Assembly (NCBI GenBank): GCA_006176705.1
Contig: QRFJ01000060.1
Location: 684,798 to 748,797 of the forward strand
Source of the DNA: Cocos nucifera
Taxonomy: Eukaryota > Streptophyta > Magnoliopsida > Arecales > Arecaceae
Direction of reading: 5' to 3'
DNA: 64,000 bases
Shown: positions 42,464 to 55,376 of the stretch, in pieces
How the letters are laid out: the number at the start of each line of letters is the position of its first letter
Numbering within the stretch: the stretch's first letter is position 1
Program-made: the position numbers and the translations under genes
Notes under the pieces: model-generated
What the model was told of the DNA's origin: nothing
The model's database searches: none
Seen by the model: only the letters and a program-made list of their open reading frames with translations

Positions 42464-45400
42464 ACTTTTATTTAGACTAAAGCCAATTAGAATGATCCTA
42501 AATCTTCTATCTTCTACTTGAGTTTGTAGAACTCCTTAGTTTCGAGGCCATAACAAATGGGTCGATCAAATTCTTCTTTTTCATCGATCTTTCAAAGATC
42601 GACATCATCCTGATCTAAAATCAAAGATGACAACGATGTAGAATATACTGATCCTTTGATTTTTTATTCTAAGTTATGGCTTTAGTGCTATGATAGAACT
42701 GAACCATCGATGGAGGGTGCCACCTCAATCTGCTAATGACCTCAGTAACTACACAGCTTACATGGCAGCATCATATGCCGTGATGTACTCTACATCACTA
42801 ACTGAATAGGTTATAGTATCCTACTTAGAATCTTTCCAACAAATTGCTCCTACAAGTAGGGTATGACCCGACACTCTATTGCTGTCATCTTAATCTAACT
42901 AAAAACTAAAATTAAAACATCCACAAGTTTTAAGTCAGTATCTCCATATTTGAGTCACTGGATCTTAGTATTTTTCAAATACTTAAGGATTGTCTATATA
43001 ATATTCCAATAGTTCTTACTTAGATCAGACTGGTATCTACTCACTACCCTTAGTGAGTATATCATATCTGATCTTGAACATGGAGAAATTAGATTACAGC
43101 CAAACCTTTATTTCTTACAATGTTGGAATGTCATTCTCGATTAAAAGAATTTCATCCACAGACAACATAAGGAATAACACCATAGAATATTTTGCCCACT
43201 TACAAATGCAGAGTTTATCTTTATTCATAATAAAAACATATGTTTAAAACATATGTTCAAACTCTAAGATGATAGCTAGATGGATTTTATAAGCTACTCC
43301 GATCCTTTTAAAAATTTATTTGCACCCAATGGATTTTATCTCTTCAAGTGAATCAACTAGTGTCTATACACTATTGATTTTCATGAACTTCAATTTGAAT
43401 TATATGACTCCAAGCCATTTCTTAGAGTCAGACCATTGCATTGCATCCCTATGGGTGATCGAATCCTTGTTATTCTGATTGAACTCAATAGGATCGCCGT
43501 TCCGAATCTAGATACCGTAGTATTTATCCGACTAACGTGGTACTCTACCAGATCTTCTTAAAGGTGTTATTTTAATGGGCTCCGAGTTTGATCTTATCAA
43601 ATCCAATTCTATAGGTTTACTAGATTATGTCAACTTATTTTCTACTAGTCAAACTTTGCAAAGTTCAACTTGATAGGCATCTATTTCTTCTCTAAGAAAC
43701 TTCTTTCTAAAAGGAATGCCCTACTGCTGATGAACATTTTATGTTCTTCAGCATGGTAGAATTAATAATCCCTTATAAATATACACCTATGGGATCAGTT
43801 TCTAAGTTTATCTATGTGCTAACACTTGATGTAGACTGAACAACCCTAAATCCAAAGGTAAGAGAGTCTAGATCTATATCCTATCCATATCCCATTTGGA
43901 GTCTTTGCGATAGATTTACGTGGAATAAATTTTAGAGTAAAATAATTATAGTCTCAAGAGCTTAACCCTGAAACAGGCATACTAGTAAATCCAATCATGG
44001 ATCAAACCATGTCTAACAAAGTTTGATTTTTTTTTTTTGATACATTGTATTCCAAAAAAAATCTACTGAGAGAGAATCTTATTTTCTCCTAGATATGTCA
44101 TAAATTTATTGGATAAGTATTTACCTCCTCGATTTGATTGAAGAGTTTTAATATCTTTTCTAATTTTGAATATTTTAAATGATTTAGACTAGACGCACCC
44201 ATGCCCAAATAGGTTGTCTATAATGAAATATTGATACCTTCCTCTGACACCTGAGTTCATAGGTCCACATATATCATTATGTATGAGACTTAGAACTTTT
44301 TTGGCTTCTTCACCTTTTTCAGTAAAAGGTGACTTTGTCATCTTCCTAAGAAAACAAGACTCAGAGATTATCAATGATTCACAATCATTGATGTCGAAGT
44401 TTCCGACTCAAGCTAATCTATTTATCCTATTTTTGTCAAGATGACTAAGCCTATAATACCAAATGTAGACATCCATGATATAATCTAACTTGGATGTTTA
44501 TTAAATGTGTATATTATACTTAACAGAATATGTTAATATTAAATAATATTTTTTTATTATCCATATATTATTATAATATTATTCATAATAATATCATAAT
44601 AATTTTTTTATTGATAAATGATAACTATCTCTGACCAAAAGATCAATAGAAATCACATTTATCAAAAATGATGGATAATAGTGATACTCACTCAAAATGA
44701 CATCTTTTGAAAATAAGGTTGACAATTCCTAAAGCTAGGATTGGAACAGAACTTCCTTCCCTATCTTTTAGAAATTTTTAATTATTTTCAAACATTCCAC
44801 TTACCTAAAGTTCTTGCAATAAATTGCATAAGACCACCAGTATCTAATACCTAGGTTATAGAATTACATATAGAAAAATTTTAAGATGTTATCATATAAC
44901 GTCCTTGATAAGCAACTGTTGCTTTTTTCTCTTGTTCAACCTGTTATGGTCGAGAAAAATAAGATAATTCTTCTTCCTATAATTTTGCTTTTAATAGTAG
45001 AAGCACTATGCCTGATTTGGATCAATGTTAGACCTATTATTTTGACTGGGCTTAGAAGCTCCAGTACAAATCTATTCGTACTGCTGAACCAAATTCAGCT
45101 TTCGATATTAATTATCGAAGTTGGATCCCATAAGTCATCACTGTCTAACAGTAATTAGAGCAATTAGGATTTAGCCTTATTCTATAAGAAAAGAGATCAA
45201 TGACCTAATCTATATAAATTATTTTAAGCCTAGAGACTTGGACTTTAGTATTAAAGTTCTCACACTATTTTATTCGAATTGATAACCTCTATCTTTAATT
45301 CAAAAAATTACTTTAATTTTCTAGTAGGTACTAAAATCCACATAGACTGCACACAAGCCCGACTTTGGTCGGTCAACTCATGTGCATCTATGGATAGGTT

Positions 45401-47240
45401 TTTTAACCAATTATTTCACCAAACAACTTTTAGTAATTTAATTTTGCCCTAGAAATCTAATCAGTAGGTTTTGGCCTCCATTGTAAGAATCTAGTTAGGT
45501 CCAATCATTAACATGATCATACTTAGTGCATCTAACCAATGAATGATTAAGTCCAACTTTGGTTGGTCAATCTAACCACCGTTAGAAAGATACTTTCAAG
45601 TTATCATATTATGAATGATAATTTCATTAGTCAATAAGCACCAGGCCTTTGGGCCTCCAATGATTATTGAGCTAATAGATCCATTATCATTCAACTTAAT
45701 GGGAGGGTATAACTGAGTTATCTTCATAACTTTATCATTTTAAGAACCTAATAATTTTAGAAAATTTAAAATTATTTATGATTTAACCATGGAAAGGACA
45801 TGAACCAATTTGCTCCTACTGACTTCACCAAGTCAAGTCCTTCCACTGACTTCTCAAGTCTTTGACAAGAACTAGGATCAATATCGATCCATGGGCACCT
45901 AGATCAGTCTCACTAAATAAAATCAGTCTCACTCATTTTCTATGTGACATGGATTAGCACAAATCAATAAGCAACCTAATCAAGATCTGATTAACCGCAT
46001 TGATCAGATAAATGAGATCGATGGGAGGGTCTGCCAAGGCTTACCTTAGATACCATCAGAAATGATCAAGTAAATGGACTGCCAATTAAAAACTACCAGT
46101 CTAAAAATGCCAGACTTACCTTGGACATTAATCAATTTATCATTTTTTATTTGATATGCTTAAAAACTCGAGCTCAGCCAGTGAGCCACGATCAGTATCT
46201 ATATATAAGATGTAAGGACTTTGATCAACTACAACTATTGAATTGATTTATAGAAAAAAATAATCCAATCTTGATTAACTATTAATTAGATTTGATCAAT
46301 TTCTTAACTTAGTCCATATTTAATCTAACCCTAGGTCTAACTCAGTTAATGACCTAATCAAAGCTAACCCATTATCCTTTAACCCATATTTTATGAAATT
46401 ATCTTAGGATCTTCAAATTACAAACCTAGATTCTAAATAATTACTTAATTCTTAATTAAGTTCAAGGCTTATGGATTTGGATTTATGGAACCTCAGAACT
46501 AATTTCTAATTCGATCATTTAAAATATTTTTAAATTGTAAATAGTTTACATTGAATCATATTCAATACATGGTTTTAGATCAGATTTATTTCAATATTTC
46601 GATCATGTCCTAGGATTTATAATCTAGGATTTTGCAGAAAGCAAGTTCATAATTTAAATTCTACAAAACTAATATGCCATACATATACATTCTAGATTTA
46701 AAATAAAAGCTATATATCAATATATGCAACAAGAGGATCTAAATCTAAATATAAAATATATCACATGGATCAGATCATAAACTATTTAAATTTAAATTTA
46801 AAATTTAAAAATAAATTATAAATTACTTTAGAACTTATCTAATATATTTATGATTTAGGTTATTCAGGTCAGCACATACTAGGACAATCTCTTCACTATA
46901 AGGAATAAATCTTATAGCAGGACAATCTTATAATCGATATGTTCGATCTGATATTATTTAGATCTAATATAAATAATCTAAAGTAAATCTAATATCTATT
47001 TAATTTTAGATTTAAAATCAAAAAAATAAATCATAAATTAACTTAGATCATATCTAACTTATTCATGATTCAATTTTATACATCAGCACATACTATGACA
47101 ACCTCTTCACGGTAAGGGATAAATCTTACAGTAAGACAACCTTATAATCAGTATGTATGATCTTAAGAGTTTTATTTATCATATTTATTTTAATATAAAT
47201 ATGATCATGTTATAAAAGAATCTAGATGCTCTGATATCAC
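42464..47240 (-). pseudogene. Interior of the middle Copia-like element, heavily decayed
   Basis: The only clear frame is 44,374-44,189 on the minus strand, with ESCFLRKMTKSPFTEKGEEA and LIHNDICGPMNSGVRGRYQY, a Copia integrase start in which the catalytic Asp of HxDxxGP seems kept. Near 42,800-42,690 an RNase H piece (SDVEYITAYDAAM) can be read with stops. Gag and reverse transcriptase are only vaguely traceable. The region is AT-rich and full of stops, more decayed than the Copia nested in its LTR. Confidence 0.65.
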
Positions 47241-50088
47241 TGATGGAAAATATGTATGTTTTATGCTTGTATTTCAAAAAAATTTTGAAATAAAATATAG
47301 CAAAAGATGTAGATTAAACTATTTAATCTATAAAAATATATAATCTAATTACTAAATCCTACATCTAGAACCTATAACATATCATAATGCATACAAAAAT
47401 TAGAAAATAAATATTTTGATATTGATCAAATTAATATCCTAGATCTAGAATAATTCTAGATCTAAATCCTAGATCGCATCTAGGTGAAGAAGAAATCAGA
47501 TCTCTTACCTTCACACAGGTCGAGAACTTCATGATTGATTCCATTATAGTTTTTGGTTGCTCGGAGTTGCACACGTGTCCAACCTCCATAGGTAATCTAT
47601 ACGAAGCTGCAAACATAGATCGGAGGTTCGTCGAACAAAGATCCGCTCGAAGTGCTAGCTTCTTACGGATCTCTCCTGATGGTTAATCTAAAAATTATTC
47701 TTCTGATCTATTGGATACTTCAAGAGATGAAAAATATAAGAAGAAATAAGAAAGAAGTCCAATCTTTGGATCTCCCAAAAATCAGAAATAAAAACATAAG
47801 AGAAAATCCCTAAGAGAAGACAAATCTTCTCTTTTAGGACATCAACGATTGATGTCCTAAAAACATCTCTATGTTAGGACAAGAGGAGACCTTCTCCTCT
47901 AGATTTTTTTTCATGTTTTCAGATCTAACATTCTCTAATTTTTTTTATAAAAAAATTTTATAAATAAATAGAGAAGAAGGGTTCTCAAAGAAATCCTAAG
48001 AGAAGATATTTCTTCTCTTTCTTCTTCTCTCATCAAGACATAATCAAATCAAGTCCAAGAAGGATCACTATGCCCCAATACCTTAGAGGACTCATCTCCA
48101 TGCCCTCTCTCTTAGATTTTTATCGCATAAAAATACATAGATGAGTAAGAAAGAAAATACTTAAAAGAAAAATCAAGAGAAGACAATCTTCTTTTATCTT
48201 TGTCTCTTCAAGACATCAACATTTGATGTCCAGATGAAGACTTTTTCTCCAAGAAATATAGCACCTCAATCTTCTACACTAATCACCTTTCTCTCCCTTG
48301 ATTTTATCATGGAATACCCAAGTTTTTTAACACCATCCACACAAAATGTGAGCCATCTCCTATTAATATGGAAGACTAGGTCAAACCTAGTCTAATAAGG
48401 AGACTATGGAGGTGTCCAACTATTAGACACCTCTTTGGCTTTTGCATGAAAATAAATCATGCTAAGAGGGGGAAGAATGGCATGGAAATCCCAAGAATAA
48501 GGCGCCACAAAAATAGGGCTCGAACAAAAGGAAAAAAGGCACAAATTTTATTCCATAGAGAGAAGAGAAGAGTTTTAAACTTTTAAAACTCTATTTCATT
48601 CTATGTATGACTAACTCAAACAAATTTCCAAATATTGTTGAGGCATGAAATCCATCAGATTTGCATGAGAAAACTCATGCAAAAATAAAGAATTAATGGT
48701 ATGGGTTTTATTCTTTTAGGTGTAAGAAAAGTGAGAGAGTCCTAATCCAACTGAGACTCCTCCTATTTGACTAGGTCAAAATAATTTTTAATCCAAATGA
48801 ATTTGAAATAAAGTAACCTAATTAAATAGTGATCTTAGTATAATTAGAAGTCTAATTAAATTAGTTTAAATTAAATTTAAATCTAATTTAATTTTTAATC
48901 AAATTAGAAATTATGTGCACTTAAGTCCTAATTGAACTAGGACTTGTTCTTCCTTGCAATTGGCTTATCCAATAAATCAATTAGACTTAATCAAATTAAA
49001 TTTAAATTAATTTTAATTTAATTTAATTTAATTAGACTTGATCTCAGCCTAATTGCTCAATCAAATTGAGATAATTAGCAATTCAATTGCTAATCAATCT
49101 TCCTGCAATATTTGCATTAGGTTAAATATCAATCGCATTGATTGTTTGACCTTAAAATGATTCTCAATCATCGATTAACCATCTGATCAACTTACAATCT
49201 CTAATATGTGTGATCTCATAAGTTCAAACCTAAGTCGGTAGCACAAGAACCGATTCGTGTATCAATCAAAATGACTATCTAGCAATGATACCCGATGTCC
49301 GGATAGATCGAATGTATGCAAAGCAACATTCTTAAAATCCTAAACTATGGTTATCGTATAATTTATTCTTTTGACCAATAATGCTCAAGATGACTTTAAG
49401 TAAGCTGCCAATACTCATACAAGTCATCTCTATTGTATTTTAAAATTTTATAAATTTCGTGACTCCTCACGTAGATTATCCAGGCCTAGGTTTTGCTAAA
49501 TTGAAACACAGCGAGATATTCTCTTTTTGACATTAATCAGGAGTGGTCAATCTTATTTTAACTCATAATCAACTTTACAAGTACTTGATTGTATCCAAAA
49601 ATTTTTTTAATCTATATTAGAAATACAGATAGTCTGGCATCAAAGTACAGTGAGTTGCTTGCAAATCATCATAGTGATCTCAGATCGAAGGGATACTTAT
49701 ATCCATTAGCCTTAGCTAGCTACTCTTAATAGTAGAGTGTTATATTGGTCACGTCCTATATCTCATCTGGATGCCATACCAGTATCTCCATACCACTTGG
49801 TTATGAGGACAACCAACGCATATGGCATATAGCGACCTACACTCAATAAGTTATCGTTCTTGTTAATAACTTATCATTTAATTATGAATAGTTTAAGAAC
49901 CATCTGATAAGTTCTTCTTTATCGACTGATTATGGTTCTAAGGACTTCATCATAATTTAGGAGTTCATTTAAGAAAAATAAAATTTTTATGATGAATCAG
50001 CTAAATAACTATTATTATTAGATAATTCATATACAGATTTCAATCATCTATAACTTAGATGATTGGCTTTATGACACATTTTCCAACA
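47241..50088 (-). repeat. 5' LTR of the middle Copia-like element
   Basis: An uninterrupted 2,848 bp copy, plus-strand ends TGATGGAAAATATG and TTTTCCAACA. It holds about 95 bp (around 49,760-49,855, ATCTCATCTGGATGCCATAC and onward) that the left LTR lacks, showing a deletion in that copy. The uninterrupted sequence TCATCGATTAACCATCTGAT (around 49,170) proves where the inner Copia inserted. Confidence 0.85.
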
Positions 50089-50093
50089 CTGAT

Positions 50094-50640
50094 GTTAAGA
50101 AAAATGGCCTGAGGATGTCTATTCTCCATTGCACAATGGGCCAAGGCATGCTGATGGAAGTCAGTGGTATGGCAGGCCAGTGCTCAATGTTAGCATTCTA
50201 TTTGCATCGGTCACATCATCAAGTTGGTTAGCTGCATCCTGCTCATGTTAGGCTAGTAATATCCTTACCGAAATACTTTGTAGGCTAGCAACCTACCCCT
50301 TAGATGGTTTCAGTAAATCCTTTCATGTACTTCTAGACATAATCAACTTCTAAGAGGTGTAAGCATCTAAGGAGTGGTAAAAAAAGGACCTATGCAACTT
50401 GCCTTTATAGAGGATGTAGCAGGATGCTTGGTTTCTGAGTTTTTGGGCTTTCTTTGGGTCCGATGTTAGCATCCCATCTTTGAGGAATTGGACTAATGGA
50501 TTTATCCAGCTTAATTTGTTATCAACTTGTAAGACCAAAGTGGGCTCTTTGGTACTAGGCCCTTTCATAATTTCAAAGAAGGATTCCTTAGGCAAGTCTC
50601 TTGGTGCTAAAGTTGCTAGCTTGACCGACAAATCGGCTTG
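50094..50640 (-). pseudogene. Gypsy integrase, N-terminal part (5' of the split)
   Basis: The frame 50,631-50,350 contains ASCYILYKGKLHRSFFYHSL, the usual lead-in to the integrase zinc-binding domain. Further on, WAIVQWRIDILRPFFLTS can be read up to the insertion point at 50,093, and the protein sense continues at 34,197 with GQHKFLLIAID. This confirms a single integrase cut by the nested element. Confidence 0.82.
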
Positions 50641-50819
50641 GAAGTTTTCTAATCTTGATACCTTCCAAATATCGAAACTTGAGAATACAGAGATCAGATC
50701 TTTTATCTTCTATAAGTATCTCTTCATGTTTTCTTCTTAAGCCTCATAATCTTCTCAAATCTAGCCGACCATTAGTTGGGAGTCACTGCAGACTTTTAGA
50801 TCTTACACTCCTAGTTCTT

Positions 50820-51070
50820 TCACAATTTTAGTCCGACAGCAAAGGCTTCATATTCGGCTTTGTTATTAGTGGTTGAGAACTCAAAATGCAAAATGTATTC
50901 CATGGTAGCTCCCTCTAATCCGATGAGTATTAGCCCCACTCCCGACTCGGTAGAGCTTGATGACCCATCTACATGCATAACCCACAACTCCTTTGGTTCT
51001 TTGGGTGAATTTTCCTTTAGTGGATCATTTTTCTTGAAGCTTTCCTTTGGAATTGTATACTCCAAAATAA
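50820..51070 (-). pseudogene. Gypsy RNase H domain
   Basis: The minus-strand frame 51,065-50,820 has LWVMHVDGSSSSTESGVGLI and FSTTNNKAEYEAFAVGL. The first Asp (VDGS) and the Glu (KAEYEA) of the RNase H active site are present. This archaeal-type RNase H is shared by Tat-lineage elements. The frame is flanked by stops. Confidence 0.85.
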
Positions 51071-51229
51071 AGTCTACCGAAACCTATGCCTCGATGGAAG
51101 GATGAGGTTGGAATTTTACATTAAACTTAGTAATTTTGATTGCCCATTTTTTGACACCTAACCAGATGTGTCTGGTCGATGCAAAACTGGCTTCAAAGGT
51201 TGGTTAGTCAGAAGTATTATACTATGGGC

Positions 51230-52200
51230 CTAAAAGTAGGGTCGGAGCTTTCGGACTAAGATGATGAGGGCATAGATCAGCTTTTCGAGTCTTGTGTACC
51301 CGATTTGTATATCATGAAGGATTTTGCTGATATAGTAGATTAGCTTTTGAGTCTTTCTTTCTTTGCGGATGAGCATTAAACTTATTGCAATTGGGAAGAC
51401 CACTAAGTAAAGGTACAGCTCCTCACCTAGCTCTGGCTTATTGAGGGGTGCCAAACTTAAGTAACTCTTTAGTTCTGTGAATGCTTGCTGGCTTTCTTCT
51501 ATCCATTTGAAGTCCTTTGGTTGCTTCAGAGTCTTGAAGAAAGGAAGGCAGTGCTCAGCCAATTTAGAGAAATCGATTGAGAGTAGTTATCTTTCCCATG
51601 AGGCACTGGAACTCCTTTATTGATTTTGGAGGACCCATTTCCTGTATGGCCTTGATATTTTCAGGATTGACCTTAATACCTCAGCATGAAACCATGAAAG
51701 TGAGAAACTTCCTAGAGATGACATTGAAGGTATATTTCGCCAAATTTAGCTTCATCTGATACTCACGGAGTGTAGCAAAAGTCTTTCTGAGGTCCATGAT
51801 GTAGTTCTCTGAGGCTTAACTTTTGACCAGCATGTCATCTATATATACTTTCATGTTCCGATCGATCCGTTCTTTAAAAATTTTATTTACCAACTACTAG
51901 TAAGTAGTGCCTATATTTTTCAGGATGAAGGGCATAACCATGTAATAGAAAAGACCCTGATCAATAACAAAAGTAGTTTTTGCCTCATCTTCAAGCACCA
52001 TCCTGATTTAGTTGTAGTTGAAAAAAGCATCCATGAAGATAAGGAGTTTCTGGCCTAAAGTGGCATCCATAAGTTGATCAATCTTAGATAGAGGATTGCT
52101 ATCCTTCGAGCATACCTTGTTCAGATCGATGAAGTCTATGTAGTCCACCACTTTTCGTTCACCTTCATCATGAAGACCACATTCACAAGCCAATCTGGGT
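51230..52200 (-). pseudogene. Gypsy reverse transcriptase
   Basis: Frame 52,193-52,008 reads YIDFIDLNKVCSKDSNPL and IDQLMDATLGQKLLIFMDAF, the start of the polymerase. Near 51,830-51,845 the catalytic box reads VYIDDML, intact as YIDD. Frame 51,562-51,230 gives the tether, with FKWIEESQQAFTELKSYL and TRLEKLIYALIILVRKLRPY. Stops and frameshifts divide the domain. Confidence 0.85.
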
Positions 52201-52549
52201 AAGTCACCTTCCTAATAAAGCTGATGTGGATCGGCTTATCTACCTCTTCAGCAATAGCTTTCTAGCATTGTGGGGCAAAGCTTCGCTTCTTTTGTTTAAT
52301 GGATCAGTAAAATAGGTCCACATTTAATCGATGCACTGTGACTTCAGGTTTGATGTCTGGCATGTGAACATGTGACCTCATGAAGACTTTGGCATTTTCC
52401 TTCAAGAAATGGTGAGATGATTTCTAATTACCTCATCCATATTGGACCCGATCCAAACTGTGTTCACTATTCCCGTTCTCTAGGAAAATTATGATGAGGT
52501 CCTCGACTGGTTCTCCATGTTCTTCTATCAACTCGTCACTGGTGTCTAA

Positions 52550-53060
52550 CCCTTCAATCGGGAGAGTGTTGGGTTGCTTTACTTCCTAGAGGACGATTGT
52601 GAAATAATGCCGAGTTGGCGCCTAATCTCCTCGGACCTCTTTGACCAGATGTTTAGTTGAAAACTTCATCAGCAAATGGTAGGTTGATACTATGGCTCTA
52701 AGGGTGTTCAACCTTGGTCTGCTAAGGATAGCATTATAGAGGGTGCTTTGACAACCAGAAAATCAATTTGGATAGTGGACTGTTGGGACTCCTAACCAGC
52801 CATGATTAGTAGGGTAATGACTCCTTCGATCGAGATAGTGTCTCCAATATAGCCTACAAGAGGAGAATCAAGTCTATGCAACCAATCTCGGAAAATATCC
52901 ATTTTGAGAATGCATCATAAAACAAAACATCTACCAAACTTTCATTATCCACCAAAATGCGATGTCTATCATAGTTTACAATATTTAAAGATACAACTAC
53001 TGCATCATTATGCAGGAATTGAATCCCTTGGGCGTCTTCCTTAGAAAAAGTAATTGTTTC
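52550..53060 (-). pseudogene. Gypsy protease region
   Basis: Minus-strand reading shows a region typical of Tat-type aspartic protease and the linker after it: a degraded DNES sequence near 52,940 (canonical D-S/T-G lost), then YNAILSRPRLNTLRAIVSTY (about 52,740-52,680) and KEVRGD. It is joined to gag on one side and polymerase on the other. Confidence 0.65.
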
Positions 53061-53499
53061 ATTGGATTTTTGCCTTTTAGCAGACTTCCTTAGCTCTAAT
53101 CCGCCATGCCCCCTAGTGATGGCATTGATTATGCCAATTGCAAGTCAGTTTTTTGCTGGCTCCTCTTAACAAGGTTGTTCCTATCGATGAGGTGGCCCTG
53201 CCTATCATGGCGGTCTCGGTGGGTCCTTGCACTCCCCTCTTACATGCCGGATGAAGCAATCCAACCGACCTCGATAGACGAACTCCTCGATTTCATCTTG
53301 GAGTTGGATGTAGTCCTCGGTATTATAGCAGTGATCATGGTGATAGAGGTAGTACTTGCTTCGGCTATATTGTTCTGTCCTAGACTACATCTTTTCCATC
53401 CTGTGTTGCTACTCCCTTATTTCCATAAGCACCTACGTCTTGGATATAATCAGAGGAGTATAGTTAGTAAATCTTCTCAACGATGATAAATGCCTCCTC

Positions 53500-54700
53500 G
53501 AAGACTTACGCAGCTATCCTCTAGGGCTTCTAGGCCATCAATCCAAGGAGTTCTAGATCGACAGCATCGAGGCAGAGTCCTAGATCACGGCCAACTTTTA
53601 GGAGGATCTTGTTAGAATGAAGGGAGCTTTTTTTTTTCTTTTCCTCAGTAATGACATCGATCGAGGCCCCATGTTTGTTGAAGGCTTCTTTAGCTCGGGC
53701 ATATTTTTCAGCTCGCTCTAGCATCTCAGCAAAGTCCTTCAGATATTTCTTCTTCAAGGAGAAGAGAGAAATTCTTCTAAAGTCTGCCCTTCAAAATAGT
53801 CATTGTAGTCGACTGGTCTAAGTTACATACTTCTAGGGTAACCATGTTGAAGTTGGCCTACATAGTCATGGGGGATTCTTCTTTCTACTTAATGTTGACC
53901 AAGGAGCTGAATTCTCGATATTGTCTCTTGCTGTTTACGAAGTGGGCGATGAACGATTGACTCAACTGATCGAACAAATGAATGGAGCCTGACTTCAAAC
54001 TTGAGTATCAATCTTGAGCCTTATTCTTAAGGGTGAAAGGGAAAGCTTAATACAAGATCTCATCGCTCGCTCTATGGAGGAGTATAAGAGCCTTGAAGCT
54101 CTTTAAATGATCTATTGAGTCGATTGACCCATCATAATTTTCTATCTACAGCATCTTGAAGCCAGTGGATAGCAATTCCCACATGATCCTATCATTGAAA
54201 GGTACATCAATGTGAAAATATACTCCATTCTAGTTTGTGGCTCGATGCAATAAGGCCTTGATGCTCTGGTTCATTTCTTGCAACCTACAATCTACATCGG
54301 CACTATAGTCCATATAAGCTTCCTTATGATGTGAAGGAGATTGTCCTAGAATAGATTCCTTACTCGAATAGGGGGTAGGGGAATGTATACTTCGCTTAGG
54401 ACTCCTTGGTCAACTCAGCCACGTCTACCTTCCTGATCCAAACTCCACAGGGGAGGTTGTGGCAGTTGCTGTTAGGGTGCCTCTTGCATCAGGTTTAGTT
54501 GTTGCATAGTGTGGACCACTACGATCAACGCCTGCACCTAAGAGACCGGCATATTGAACTGATCCTGATTCACCCCCATAACTGATTGGGACTGCTGTAG
54601 AGGTTCCTCCGATTGCTGGGCTATGGCATGATTACCGAGCAAATTCTTGGCCAGTCATGTTGCCATGGCGTTGGAATATGGAGAGGAAGTTCTATGCAGC
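53500..54700 (-). pseudogene. Gypsy gag region
   Basis: Frame 53,757-53,530 contains YLKDFAEMLERAEKYARAKE, the conserved end of Tat-type gag that precedes the basic tail. The upstream part (to about 54,700) can be followed only in pieces with many stops. A Gln/Pro-rich leader near 54,500-54,600 is normal for these gags. Confidence 0.7.
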
Positions 54701-54753
54701 AACATAGCTACAAATCTCATAAATCTTGTCCTCCTTGATTATAGGCCAATGAT

Positions 54754-54772
54754 CCTTCCTCAAGCGCCAATT
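54754..54772 (-). other. Primer-binding site of the Tat-like Gypsy element
   Basis: On the minus strand TTGGCGCTTGAGGAAGG begins two bases after the 5' LTR end. GGCGC-type primer sites are characteristic of Tat/Athila elements and differ from the TGGTATCAGAGC type of the Copia elements nearby. Confidence 0.7.
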
Positions 54773-55371
54773 TGTTGCTGTAGATTTCTGGTTTGGATCG
54801 AGATGACTGGAGTTAGATGGCGATCGGATCTACAAAGCAAATCCCAGACTGGGGTTGGCTCTGAAAGGGAGCATCCGATGCTCAAGTTAGGAATTCTTTT
54901 AAACAGATGAGAAGGAGCATAAGAGAGAGATTGCACATGTACCTTGAGGGTCCTCTAATTATCTCTATTTATAGATCGAGATGAGAGCCGTAATACGGAA
55001 GAGTCATAGGTGATTATCCTAACTTTTTCAAGTGCATCATTCCAATATTTCCAATATGATTTCCTAGAATTTGACGATTGTGGTTGGCTTATTGGTCCCA
55101 TGGCCAACTGCATATAACGATCTCGCTATTTGAAAAGATACACGATCTCCTGGTCAACTCTTCCAAGTTTGCCATTCAAATGAAGGTCGGCAAAAGCATG
55201 GGCCAGAAGGTTGACGTATATGGACCAATCGAGACATGGGTTGACGGTTGATGCACGAAGCTCGATGGAGGTAAAAGGTCAATGGTCGAAGCATACATTA
55301 GCGTCCGACCCCTGGGTCAGCTAATCATCAGTGTCTTTAGATCGGGCATTAAAGGTAATTTGCACATAATA
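54773..55371 (-). repeat. 5' LTR of the Tat-like Gypsy element (minus strand)
   Basis: Plus-strand ends TGTTGCTGTAG and CACATAATA; 599 bp. A TATA-like sequence is visible near the middle (CTCTATTTATAGATCGAG, 54,963-54,980). It pairs with 23,759-24,372. Confidence 0.85.
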
Positions 55372-55376
55372 GTAAG
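55372..55376. repeat. Target-site duplication GTAAG, right copy
   Basis: Identical to 23,754-23,758, marking the right edge of the nest. Confidence 0.85.

Larger units (their letters stand above)
34203..50088 (-). mobile_element. Copia-like element with 2.8 kb LTRs, nested inside the Gypsy integrase
   Basis: LTR ends on the plus strand are TGATGAAAAGTATG at 34,203 and ACATTTTCCAACA at 50,088. Identical CTGAT flanks (34,198-34,202 and 50,089-50,093) show a clean insertion into integrase. The left LTR (34,203-42,463) is split by another Copia; without it, it is about 2,790 bp. The right LTR (47,241-50,088) is 2,848 bp. A primer-binding site TGATATCAGAGC (47,228-47,239, minus strand) sits next to the right LTR, so the right LTR is the 5' one. 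The 4.8 kb interior holds heavily decayed Copia integrase and RNase H. LTRs this long are unusual for Copia. Confidence 0.88.
23759..55371 (-). mobile_element. Tat-like Gypsy retrotransposon, host of a 31.6 kb nest
   Basis: The outermost element has LTRs at 23,759-24,372 (3' LTR on the minus strand) and 54,773-55,371 (5' LTR), flanked by identical GTAAG. Inside the 5' LTR on the minus strand is a primer-binding site TTGGCGCTTGAGG, the GGCGC type I associate with Tat/Athila elements. Then come gag, protease, reverse transcriptase, RNase H and integrase in Gypsy order, a tandem repeat array, and an antisense extra gene before the 3' LTR. Removing four later insertions leaves about 11.7 kb, normal for this group. 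All genes carry stops and frameshifts. Integrase is cut in two by the element at 34,203-50,088. Confidence 0.88.
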
